A DNA stretch of 37,139 bases, taken from positions 1 to 37,139 of the forward strand of contig CAKRIZ010000018.1 of assembly GCA_934351445.1 (NCBI GenBank), written 5' to 3'. Below are positions 25,332 through 33,042 of the stretch, piece after piece. This DNA is from an uncultured Eubacterium sp. Lineage in GTDB: Bacteria > Bacillota > Clostridia > Lachnospirales > Lachnospiraceae. The notes beneath the pieces are model-generated. The model worked only from the letters and a program-made list of their open reading frames with translations, was not told the origin of the DNA and made no database searches. Made by a program: the position numbers and the translations under genes. Numbering within the stretch: position 1 is the first letter of the stretch; every line of letters begins with the position of its first letter.

Positions 25332-26294
25332 TCAATATCCTCCCTTCCGGAACATGACATAAAACGTATACATCGTACCGGATACGACCAGACCGACGCA
25401 GATATCCAGAATCAATATCAGCCCACTGCTCAGGATTGCTCCCGGCGTGCCGAGCGGTATTACGCTCTCCATATGGTTGGCACCGGTATAAAAAGAATAC
25501 GTCTTAGCGAGCGAATAACAGGCAAGTGCCCCAAAACACATGCATTTATAGGTCTTTCCGGTAAAAAATCGCTCCGTTTTGGCAAAACCGAAAGCATTGA
25601 GATACAGGATCAATCCGGCTCCACAGATCGCACCTCCGGAAAATCCACCGCCGGGTCCAAGATGTCCACCCAGGATCACATAGATACCGAACAGCTCGAT
25701 AAACGGCACGAGCACACGCGCGACCGTCTGTAAAATCACATCATTTTTCGGTTCATAGATACGGTCATTGTGTTCGGCAGTCTCCTGATATTTTTTCTGA
25801 TCCTTGCGCATCAGGATAAGCACGGTACAGGTCGCCAGAAACAATACATGTGACTCCCCCAGCGTATCAAATGCGCGGTAATCGAGAATCATTCCTGTCA
25901 CGATATTGACCGCTCCGGTCTCCTGCAATCCCTGTTCGATATAACGTGCAGACACCTCATTATTTACAGGATTTTCCTCATGTCCGTATTTCGGCAGACT
26001 CGATACACCGACGAGCAGGATAAACACCAGGCTCAGACAAAAGATCACACAAAAAATCTTATAAAATTTCTGAAACAGCCGCACCTGCGCATTATGCTCC
26101 ACATCATAAGAATGCTCCACGATACGCTGATGCTGCAATTCATGTTCGTGGATCGTCTCCTCTGATTCCAGGAACTGCTGCGGCGGCTTCATCTCGACCG
26201 TATCCAGAAACGGATCTTTTGATCCGGACAGCCATCTGCGGAAACGGAACGTCAGCGTCTTTTCATAGTCTTGTTCGGGCACACGTCTACTCAT
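25332..26294 (-). CDS. mrpB: Fusion of MbhE/MrpA-tail domain and MrpB domain
   Basis: A 320-residue membrane protein. Residues 1-80 are a charged cytoplasmic region, rich in Glu and His, that I do not recognise. A helix follows, then residues about 110-155 (ARYIEQGLQETGAVNIVTGM, FDTLGESHVLF), which match the MbhE-like C-terminal part of MrpA. Residues about 190-315 form the MrpB domain, with FGIYVILGGHLGPGGGFSGG. In Bacillus Mrp these parts lie in MrpA and MrpB, and in archaeal Mbh in MbhE and MbhF; here they are fused. AAGGAGG supports the ATG at 26294. The gene overlaps the MbhD-like gene by 8 bp. Confidence 0.85.
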   Translation of the reverse strand: MSRRVPEQDYEKTLTFRFRRWLSGSKDPFLDTVEMKPPQQFLESEETIHEHELQHQRIVEHSYDVEHNAQVRLFQKFYKIFCVIFCLSLVFILLVGVSSLPKYGHEENPVNNEVSARYIEQGLQETGAVNIVTGMILDYRAFDTLGESHVLFLATCTVLILMRKDQKKYQETAEHNDRIYEPKNDVILQTVARVLVPFIELFGIYVILGGHLGPGGGFSGGAICGAGLILYLNAFGFAKTERFFTGKTYKCMCFGALACYSLAKTYSFYTGANHMESVIPLGTPGAILSSGLILILDICVGLVVSGTMYTFYVMFRKGGY

Positions 26295-26568
26295 GGTGTT
26301 CCTCCTTCGTCTCCTCACGGTCTGAATCATCCTTCAGAATGGCATGTATTTTCTTTAAGGTGATAATAAACAAAATCGATGTCACACCCGCACCGACTGC
26401 TGCCTCAGTGATCGCCAGATCCGGAGACTCCAGCAATATCCAGATCACAGACATGACCAGTGAAAACGACATATAGATAATAATGGAATTCAACAGATTC
26501 CCGGATAAGCTGACCGCAATGGCGCAGACCAGCAGAAAAACAAGCAACAGATCAAAAAACAGTTCCAT
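26287..26568 (-). CDS. MbhD-like subunit (MrpA C-terminal module, DUF4040 type)
   Basis: A 93-residue, three-helix membrane protein matching the piece of MrpA that is a separate gene (MbhD) in archaeal Mbh clusters. SLVMSVIWILLESPDLAITE and AAVGAGVTSILFIITLKK are the family core, with a conserved acidic segment (ESPDLAITE) likely lining the ion path. The ATG at 26568 has GGAGG at good spacing; the ATG two codons upstream is too close to it. It overlaps both neighbours, by 17 bp and 8 bp. Confidence 0.88.
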   Translation of the reverse strand: MELFFDLLLVFLLVCAIAVSLSGNLLNSIIIYMSFSLVMSVIWILLESPDLAITEAAVGAGVTSILFIITLKKIHAILKDDSDREETKEEHHE

Positions 26569-26947
26569 CGTCATCCTCCTTTACCCGCGGCACACGCGTC
26601 ACGACCGAGCCGTCCGCATGCGCCTCCATCTGTTTATAGTGATGCTCCTTCTGCTCATCACACGTCACCTCCAGACGCGCGATCAGGTGTGAGGACACCG
26701 GTGAAGAAAACCACAAAAATATGATGACCAGCAATAGCTTTAACGAGGTGAAACTAAATCCACTCATCACAATGAGTCCAAACAGACAGCAGCCAATACC
26801 GAGCGTATCGCCCATAGCTGCCGCGTGCATGCGGTTGAGGACATATTGAAACCGGAATACGCCGATCATCTGTATGAGAAAAATCAATAATCCGAGTACC
26901 AGCAGTGCACTGCCAAGCAAAAATTGCAGCCATTCAACGATCTCCAT
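26552..26947 (-). CDS. mrpG: MrpG-type subunit
   Basis: A 131-residue MrpG/MbhC family protein with three helices in the first 90 residues. IGVFRFQYVLNRMHAAAMGD holds the family hallmark RMHAAAMGDTLG. The last 40 residues are a soluble acidic tail. The ATG at 26947 has GGAGG before it; the open frame extends to 27040 but that part lies inside mrpF. It overlaps mrpF by 14 bp and the MbhD-like gene by 17 bp. Confidence 0.92.
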   Translation of the reverse strand: MEIVEWLQFLLGSALLVLGLLIFLIQMIGVFRFQYVLNRMHAAAMGDTLGIGCCLFGLIVMSGFSFTSLKLLLVIIFLWFSSPVSSHLIARLEVTCDEQKEHHYKQMEAHADGSVVTRVPRVKEDDDGTVF

Positions 26948-27299
26948 ATCCGAGTTCCTCCTTCTGCTCTTTTTCCATCTGTTTCGCCCGTTCTTCCTTG
27001 CGTTGGCGATAGACGCCCATATATACTTTTGACAGCACAATCACTGCCAGAAAACTCGTCATCGCATAGATCAGACAGATATCAACGAGATACCCCTCAT
27101 GCTTCATAACAGCAAGTATTGCTATGATCGCCAGTGTCTGCGTCCCCATCATATTAATCGATACAATGCGGTCTGCCACGCGCGGCCCGATGATCGCACG
27201 GATCAGGCTTAGCATCAGAAATATCGCAAGAATCACCAATGCAGCAACAAATACGGCCGTATATGCCTGTTCTAACTCCGGTATCATATGTTCCATCAT
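26934..27299 (-). CDS. mrpF: MrpF-type subunit
   Basis: A 121-residue small membrane protein with three helices. The family signature is RAIIGPRVADRIVSINMMGT, followed by YLVDICLIYAMTSFLAVIVL. A basic tail (YRQRKEERAKQMEKEQKEE) extends into the cytoplasm. The ATG directly follows the mrpE stop codon, with GGAGAG upstream. Confidence 0.93.
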   Translation of the reverse strand: MMEHMIPELEQAYTAVFVAALVILAIFLMLSLIRAIIGPRVADRIVSINMMGTQTLAIIAILAVMKHEGYLVDICLIYAMTSFLAVIVLSKVYMGVYRQRKEERAKQMEKEQKEELGYGDR

Positions 27300-27758
27300 C
27301 TATCTCTCCAGTCTGTGCAGTCTCTGTTCCAGTCCGGAATCCACAAGCCCCTCTGCCATACTCTCATCCAGACAATGCACCGTGTATTTATCATCTTCGA
27401 CGGATACCGTGATCGTCCCCGGTGTCAGGGTGATCGCATTTGCATAAAATGCCCGTCCCGTCGGTGTCTCCATATCTGCCGTAAACTCCACCAGCGCCGG
27501 TTCGATCTCTTCTTCCTCCGATAATATCAGGTGACATACCTTCAGATTTGCCACCAGAATCTCCTTCAGCAGCACACACACATAACAGAGCATGCCCCCC
27601 GCTTTTTGATAAAAACGCAGCTCCTTTTTCAGGCTGTAATCCATAAATCTGCATATAAAAGTAAATACTGCCGCCGAGATCACAAGTCCGAACAGCAGTA
27701 TTTCTAGATTCAGTTTCTCATTAAATATCACCCAGATCAGCAGAAAAACAACGTACAT
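27300..27758 (-). CDS. mrpE: MrpE-type subunit
   Basis: A 152-residue MrpE/MbhA family protein. Two N-terminal helices (LLIWVIFNEKLNLEILLFGL) are followed by the family's soluble region LKEILVANLKVCHLIL and the conserved strand NAITLTPGTITVSVEDDKYT, ending HCLDES. It is the first gene of the Mrp-type operon. AAGGAG precedes the ATG. Only 37 bp separate it from the epimerase gene upstream, with no strong terminator, so the operon may start with that gene. Confidence 0.93.
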   Translation of the reverse strand: MYVVFLLIWVIFNEKLNLEILLFGLVISAAVFTFICRFMDYSLKKELRFYQKAGGMLCYVCVLLKEILVANLKVCHLILSEEEEIEPALVEFTADMETPTGRAFYANAITLTPGTITVSVEDDKYTVHCLDESMAEGLVDSGLEQRLHRLER

Positions 27759-27795
27759 ATCGGATATCTCCTTTTTCCGGTTTTATATACTCTAC

Positions 27796-28677
27796 TCACG
27801 ATACAGTGATCGTATAGCTATAGGTCTTCTTTTCCCCCGGCGCAGCAAACTGTACATTCCGTTTCTCCTCAAACTGATCTCCCTCATCGGTACAAGTCGG
27901 CAGTCCAAGCCACGGCTCTATGGCAAGAAACGGTCCCTGATTTGTCGTTGTCCATAGCAGCAGATACGGAAACTGCTCAAAATCAACTTGTACACTGTGC
28001 CTGTGCCTGTCACTTGCCAGTCTGACACTGCGCGACTTCAGCTCATCAAACGCGATGGATGACGTTGCAAACAGACCATAGTCAAGTGGCAGCCGTCTGG
28101 TATGATCCAGAAATGGGCTGCGCTTCTGCAGATCAAGCAGACCGCGGTCTGTCGTCTCCGGCACACTGCAGGTTTCTTCTTTTTCAAACTCTACATAATA
28201 ATCACTGTAAGCATCACCATTTACGATCGGGCAATTAAATGCCGGATGTCCTCCGACAAAAAAAGGAACGGTCTCATCCGATTCGAGATTTTCTACCGTA
28301 AAGGTCTGCTTCACGCTGTGACCATCTAACGCATACGTCACAGAAAATCTCACCGCATACGGAAACTGCTCCAGCATCTTATCATCACTTGTAACAGACA
28401 GGGTAATCGCATATCGTGACTGCTGATCGCATGTAAATTCCTTCTTTCTGACGATGCCATGACGTGGCATGTGCATCTGCTTCCTGTCTCCCACAACTGC
28501 ATGATCCTCACGGATGCTGCCGCAGATCGGAAACAGCAGCGGTGCCTGGTCTGCCCAATAGTCCGGGTCACCCTGCCACAGATATTCGATCCCATCCCTG
28601 CTCTTAATGGAATGAAGTTCCCCTCCTGCCGTAGATACCTTCACTGTCAGAAACTCATTTTCTAATGTATACTCCAT
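27796..28677 (-). CDS. Aldose 1-epimerase family protein (LacX-like)
   Basis: A 293-residue galactose-mutarotase-fold protein. It opens with YTLENEFLTVKVSTAGGELH. The conserved HGIVRKKEF, the HPAFNCPI motif near residue 185 and LAIEPWLGLPT in the last quarter are typical of the LacX branch, which interconverts sugar anomers or acts on phosphosugars. GGGGGAGAAGAGG precedes the chosen ATG; an in-frame ATG at 28701 has no such site. It lies upstream of mrpE in the same direction, an odd partner, and its promoter region holds a 16-bp palindrome. Confidence 0.85.
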   Translation of the reverse strand: MEYTLENEFLTVKVSTAGGELHSIKSRDGIEYLWQGDPDYWADQAPLLFPICGSIREDHAVVGDRKQMHMPRHGIVRKKEFTCDQQSRYAITLSVTSDDKMLEQFPYAVRFSVTYALDGHSVKQTFTVENLESDETVPFFVGGHPAFNCPIVNGDAYSDYYVEFEKEETCSVPETTDRGLLDLQKRSPFLDHTRRLPLDYGLFATSSIAFDELKSRSVRLASDRHRHSVQVDFEQFPYLLLWTTTNQGPFLAIEPWLGLPTCTDEGDQFEEKRNVQFAAPGEKKTYSYTITVS

Positions 28678-28725
28678 CCTCTTCTCCCCCCTCTTGCACA
28701 TAGAAACGCGTGCGGCTATAGAATT

Positions 28726-28754
28726 ATCGTATCATAGTTTCCATATAAATACAA
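28726..28754 (-). promoter_or_regulatory. Promoter of the epimerase-mrp transcript
   Basis: On the minus strand TTGTAT (28749-28754) and TACGAT (28726-28731) are 17 bp apart, upstream of the epimerase gene. Confidence 0.45.
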
Positions 28755-28762
28755 TTCGTAAC

Positions 28763-28778
28763 TGGTTACCCGTAACCA
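28763..28778. promoter_or_regulatory. 16-bp palindrome between divergent promoters
   Basis: TGGTTACCCGTAACCA has 7-bp arms around CC. It lies just upstream of the minus-strand promoter and before the plus-strand one, as a shared operator would. It resembles LacI/GntR-repressor type sites; the regulator is not in the window. Confidence 0.6.
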
Positions 28779-28787
28779 ACGATTTTC

Positions 28788-28816
28788 TTGACCGGATATG
28801 CAGTGGGTGATAAAAT
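28788..28816 (+). promoter_or_regulatory. Promoter of the DUF2974 gene
   Basis: TTGACC (28788-28793) and TAAAAT (28811-28816) are 17 bp apart, giving a leader of about 120 nt before the ATG at 28944. Confidence 0.55.
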
Positions 28817-28943
28817 CTGATCATAACCAGCCGCACCTTCGCGGCTAAAATGCTTTGGAATATCGTCACTGTCCATGCTGCGTGTGACAAACAGCAGCTA
28901 GAAATAACAATTATCAACCATTCATACAGAGGTACAATTATCT

Positions 28944-30080
28944 ATGCCCGAAACGATCATCGAATATGTACAACAGGAAATGCGTACCTTCGCCGAACAC
29001 CCATTCCACGAAGTAGACTCTCTGGTGCTCTCCCAGTTTTCCTACATTCATCTTGGAAATCTGATTGCGCCGCCCTCAGCCGGTGCTGTGCGCAGGCCGC
29101 TCACACTCCAGCAGTTGTACCGCGCGGAATGTTTTTCTTATTTTTTTGCTAATCAGCCGGATGCGGATCGTAACCGTGAGCTGCTCGAAGCATGCGCAGC
29201 CAGCCCGCGTTTCCGCGACATCGGCATTGCCTATTATTCAGAAGATTTTGATGCCGCTGCCGAAAAGCAGTTTTGTGCGATGACATTTTTCATCAATGCC
29301 GACACCGCCTACCTTGCATTCCGTGGCACCGATGCTACATTGGTCGGATGGAAAGAGGATTTTAACATGGCATTTCTGACACCGGTTCCTTCCCAGGAGG
29401 CTGCGCTCGCCTATACGATGGAAGTATCAGCTCTCATCCGCGGGCAGCTGCTCCTCGGTGGGCACTCCAAAGGTGGCAATCTCGCAGTCTATGCATCCAT
29501 GCAGAGTCCCAAACGCCTGCAGAACCGGATCTGCGCGATCTACTCCCACGATGGTCCCGGTTTCCGCGACAATATCTTTTCCAGCGAAGGCTATCTGCGT
29601 ATCAGGGAGCGCATCAGAAAAACACTGCCGCAGTCTTCCCTCGTAGGCATGCTGCTAGAGCATCAGGAGAACTTTGAAGTAGTCGAAAGCGCTGCTGTCG
29701 GCATCGTCCAGCACAATCCGTATTCCTGGATTGTCCGGGATGGCGCATTCGTAAAGCTGGATACACTCACCTCCGGTGCTGATTACCTGAACCGCACACT
29801 TGCTGACTGGCTGGGTCTGTTGTCAAACGAACAGCGGGCACAATTTGTCGATACGCTCTACTCCATCATCTCGGGCAGTGATTTTTCTTCCTTCACAGAG
29901 CTACGTGAAAGCTGGCCCAGTGAACTATCTGCGCTCGCAGAAAACATGAAGAACATGGACGATGAGACGAAACGCATGATGCGCGAGACGCTGCGTGCGC
30001 TTATGCTGATAGCACTCAAGAATCTGCCTGCCCAGATGTCAAAACGGCCAGCACCCCATGTACTCAGTAAGACAGACTAA
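28944..30080 (+). CDS. DUF2974 family alpha/beta-hydrolase
   Basis: A 378-residue cytoplasmic protein of the DUF2974 (Mbeg1-like) family. It begins with FHEVDSLVLSQFSYIHLGNL. The lipase-like segment AYLAFRGTDATLVGWKEDFN (near residue 125) is followed by the nucleophile elbow LLGGHSKGGNLAVYAS, with Ser175 as the likely catalytic serine. SHDGPGF probably supplies the catalytic Asp region and QHNPYSWIV follows. There is no signal peptide. The substrate is unknown; an esterase or lipase is the usual guess. It stands alone between divergent promoters and the transporter pair. Confidence 0.85.
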   Translation: MPETIIEYVQQEMRTFAEHPFHEVDSLVLSQFSYIHLGNLIAPPSAGAVRRPLTLQQLYRAECFSYFFANQPDADRNRELLEACAASPRFRDIGIAYYSEDFDAAAEKQFCAMTFFINADTAYLAFRGTDATLVGWKEDFNMAFLTPVPSQEAALAYTMEVSALIRGQLLLGGHSKGGNLAVYASMQSPKRLQNRICAIYSHDGPGFRDNIFSSEGYLRIRERIRKTLPQSSLVGMLLEHQENFEVVESAAVGIVQHNPYSWIVRDGAFVKLDTLTSGADYLNRTLADWLGLLSNEQRAQFVDTLYSIISGSDFSSFTELRESWPSELSALAENMKNMDDETKRMMRETLRALMLIALKNLPAQMSKRPAPHVLSKTD

Positions 30081-30096
30081 CTACCTGAATTCCTAT

Positions 30097-30112
30097 AAAA
30101 AGGTGGCTTTTT
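30097..30112 (+). terminator. Weak terminator-like hairpin after the DUF2974 gene
   Basis: AAAAAG and CTTTTT pair around GTGG, 17 nt after the stop codon. The stem is A/T-rich and short, so read-through into the transporter genes is possible. Confidence 0.3.
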
Positions 30113-30170
30113 CCTTCCTGCTATGCTACACTAAACTTTATAACATTAAGTAAACAGGAAGGAGAAGGTT

Positions 30171-31544
30171 ATGAACAATCAAACTGGTAAGCGGAGCTCC
30201 TTTTCCGGCAAGATCGGTTTTGTCCTATCTGCCGCCGGCGCATCTGTCGGTCTCGGAAACATCTGGAGATTTCCATACCTCGCAGCAAAATACGGTGGAG
30301 GTATTTTTCTGCTCATCTACATCATTCTAGCGTTGACATTCGGTTATTCAATGATCATTGCCGAGACATCTATCGGACGCATGTCCGGAAAAAGTCCGGT
30401 CGGTGCCTATCATTCTTTTGGAAAATCAAAATGGCTCTCTTTCGGTGGATGGATCAATGCGATTATTCCACTATTGATCGTTCCCTATTACTCAGTCATC
30501 GGTGGCTGGGTCATTAAATATCTGTTCGGCTACATCTGTGGAAATGGCAGCGATCTCGCCAACGACGGATATTTCGGAACCTTTATCTCAGACGGTGTAT
30601 CAACAGAAGTCTGCTTTATTATCTTTGCACTGATCACACTGGGCATCATTTTTGCAGGTGTGAGAAACGGTATCGAACGAGTGTCCAAGATCATGATGCC
30701 GATTCTGGTCGTGTTATCTGTCATCATTGCTATCTACTCGGTCACAAGACCCGGTGCACTGGCCGGTGTAAAATATTTTCTCGTGCCGAATGTAGAGAAT
30801 TTCTCATGGATGACCGTCGTATCCGCGATGGGGCAGATGTTCTATTCCCTGTCTATCGCCATGGGAATCCTGATCACGTTCGGTTCCTATATGAAAAAAG
30901 ATGTTTCCATTGAGGATTCAACAAGAAATGTAGAAGTCTTCGATACAGCCATCGCAATCATGGCAGGACTGATGATCATTCCTGCAGTATTTGCTTTTTC
31001 AGGTGGTGATCCGAATACACTGCAGGCTGGTCCGTCACTGATGTTTATCACGATTCCAAAAGTATTTGACAGCATGGGACTCGGTACGGCAGTCGGCATT
31101 TTGTTTTTCCTGCTTGTCCTGTTTGCTGCGATCACAAGTTCTATCGCACTGACCGAGAGTGCTGTATCTACCTTTGAAGATGAATTAGGCTGGGGACGCC
31201 GCAAGTCGACCATACTCGTCGGCGTAATCATGCTCTCACTCGGAAGTCTGTCCTCGCTCGGCTATGGACCACTCGCTTCCGTTAAGATCATCGGTATGCA
31301 GTTTTTAGACTTTTTTGATTTTCTGACAAACTCAGTTATGATGCCGATCGCGGCGATCGCCACCTGTCTGCTCGTGTCCAGAGTGATCGGTCTGAAAGCC
31401 ATTGAAGATGAGGTACTGCTCGGTGAGAGCAAATTCCGCAGAAAATTTGTCTTCAATTTTATGATCAAATATCTCTGCCCGATTTTTGCAGCGATCATAT
31501 TGATCAGCTCCGTGGCCAATGCATTCGGATGGATCTCGATGTAA
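30171..31544 (+). CDS. NSS-family sodium-dependent transporter 1
   Basis: A 457-residue neurotransmitter:sodium symporter family protein with about 11 helices, like bacterial TnaT/MhsT. It imports an amino acid or related solute with sodium. Helix 1 carries GASVGLGNIWRFPYLAAKYG, the unwound sodium/substrate site. VRNGIERVSKIMMPILV, SFSTLS-type helix 6 residues in FYSLSIAMGILITFGSYM, and AAITSSIALTES (the Na2 site in helix 8) are present. AAGGAG precedes the ATG. The next gene is a paralogue 31 bp downstream. Confidence 0.93.
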   Translation: MNNQTGKRSSFSGKIGFVLSAAGASVGLGNIWRFPYLAAKYGGGIFLLIYIILALTFGYSMIIAETSIGRMSGKSPVGAYHSFGKSKWLSFGGWINAIIPLLIVPYYSVIGGWVIKYLFGYICGNGSDLANDGYFGTFISDGVSTEVCFIIFALITLGIIFAGVRNGIERVSKIMMPILVVLSVIIAIYSVTRPGALAGVKYFLVPNVENFSWMTVVSAMGQMFYSLSIAMGILITFGSYMKKDVSIEDSTRNVEVFDTAIAIMAGLMIIPAVFAFSGGDPNTLQAGPSLMFITIPKVFDSMGLGTAVGILFFLLVLFAAITSSIALTESAVSTFEDELGWGRRKSTILVGVIMLSLGSLSSLGYGPLASVKIIGMQFLDFFDFLTNSVMMPIAAIATCLLVSRVIGLKAIEDEVLLGESKFRRKFVFNFMIKYLCPIFAAIILISSVANAFGWISM

Positions 31545-31575
31545 AGTAACAGTTTATGAAAAGGAGTTTATAAAA

Positions 31576-32967
31576 ATGGAAAAAAAAGAAAGCAATTTTT
31601 CCGGTCAGCTTGGCTTTGTTCTGGCTGCAGCCGGAAGTGCAGTCGGTGTAGGTAATCTATGGCGATTCCCCTACCTGGCTGCCAAAGATGGCGGTGGGCT
31701 ATTCCTGCTCATCTACCTGATTCTCGTTGTGACATTCGGTTTCACGCTGCTGACCTCTGATATTGCTCTGGGCCGCAAGACAAAACAAAGTGCGATCGGA
31801 GCTTACGCGCAGGCACGCCCGAAATGGAAATTTTTAGGTATCCTGACATTTCTCGTACCGGTATTAATCATGACATATTATGCTGTTATCGGCGGATGGA
31901 TCACGAAATACGCAGTTGTTTATCTGACCGGTCAGGCGCAGGCGGCTGCCGAGGACAACTATTTTACATCATTTATCACTGCTCCGGTCGCACCGGTTGT
32001 ATTCGCCCTGATTTTCATGGGTGTCACTGCATTCATCGTATACAACGGTGTCGAGGGCGGTATCGAGCGTGTATCGAAATACATGATGCCGGTACTTCTC
32101 GTACTGGTTATGGTCATTGCAGTCTACTCCCTGACACTGAGCCATACAGATGCAGATGGCAATGTGACTACCGGTATGCAGGGATTTTTATACTATATTA
32201 CGCCAAATTTTGAAGGCTTGACACTCAAACGCTTTTTGCAGATTCTTCTGGATGCTATGAGTCAGTTATTCTTTTCCCTCAGCGTGTCTATGGGTATCAT
32301 GATCACCTATGGATCCTATGTAAAGCCTGAAGTCGACCTGAATAAAGCAGTCAACCAGATAGAGATCTTCGATACCGGCGTGGCGCTGCTCGCAGGTGCC
32401 ATGATCATCCCTGCTGTCTATGTATTTTCCGGTACAGACGGCATGAGCGCAGGTCCGAGCCTGATGTTTGTCTCTCTGCCCAAGGTATTTGCTGCGATGG
32501 GCAAGGCTGGTGTCTTTGTCGGCATTCTGTTCTTTGTGACTGCAATCTTTGCGACACTGACCTCCTGCATCTCCGTACTCGAATCCATCGTAGCGAATTG
32601 CATGGAGATCTTCCACAGCGGACGTAAAAAAACAGTGCTGATCTTATCTGCGATCTACCTGGCTATGTCGGCAATCGTTGCACTCGGCTATAGTATCTTC
32701 TATTTCGAGGTCCAGCTGCCAAACGGTTCAACCGGTCAGTTACTCGACATCATGGATTACATCAGCAACAGTGTCATGATGCCCTTCATCGCCCTGTTGT
32801 CTACGATCCTGATTGGCTGGATTCTGACGCCGGACTATATCATCAATGAAATGGAACTCAATGGTGAAAAATTCCGCCGTAAAAAAATGTATATCATCAT
32901 GATCCGCTATGTCGCACCGGTTATGATGTTCATTCTGTTCCTGCAGTCGACCGGAATCTTATCCTGA
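31576..32967 (+). CDS. NSS-family sodium-dependent transporter 2
   Basis: A 463-residue paralogue of the preceding gene. Helix 1 has GSAVGVGNLWRFPYLAAKDG. VEGGIERVSKYMMPVLL, FFSLSVSMGIMITYGSYV and LTSCISVLES follow, but the helix 8 sodium site has Cys where the neighbour has Ser. It has a longer extracellular loop (SLTLSHTDADGNVTTGMQG). AAGGAG stands 9 nt before the ATG at 31576; an in-frame ATG further upstream lies inside the preceding gene. Substrate specificities of the two are unknown and probably differ. Confidence 0.93.
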   Translation: MEKKESNFSGQLGFVLAAAGSAVGVGNLWRFPYLAAKDGGGLFLLIYLILVVTFGFTLLTSDIALGRKTKQSAIGAYAQARPKWKFLGILTFLVPVLIMTYYAVIGGWITKYAVVYLTGQAQAAAEDNYFTSFITAPVAPVVFALIFMGVTAFIVYNGVEGGIERVSKYMMPVLLVLVMVIAVYSLTLSHTDADGNVTTGMQGFLYYITPNFEGLTLKRFLQILLDAMSQLFFSLSVSMGIMITYGSYVKPEVDLNKAVNQIEIFDTGVALLAGAMIIPAVYVFSGTDGMSAGPSLMFVSLPKVFAAMGKAGVFVGILFFVTAIFATLTSCISVLESIVANCMEIFHSGRKKTVLILSAIYLAMSAIVALGYSIFYFEVQLPNGSTGQLLDIMDYISNSVMMPFIALLSTILIGWILTPDYIINEMELNGEKFRRKKMYIIMIRYVAPVMMFILFLQSTGILS

Positions 32968-32981
32968 TTTTTATAAAGACT

Positions 32982-33025
32982 GATACAAAAAGAAGTTACC
33001 AGCTAAGGTAACTTCTTTTTGTATC
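32982..33025. terminator. Strong bidirectional terminator
   Basis: A perfect 19-bp stem, with the arm GATACAAAAAGAAGTTACC, surrounds a six-base loop. It lies between the convergent transporter gene and the NifX-SlyD fusion gene. Confidence 0.9.
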
Positions 33026-33042
33026 ACATCTTTTATCTCGTA

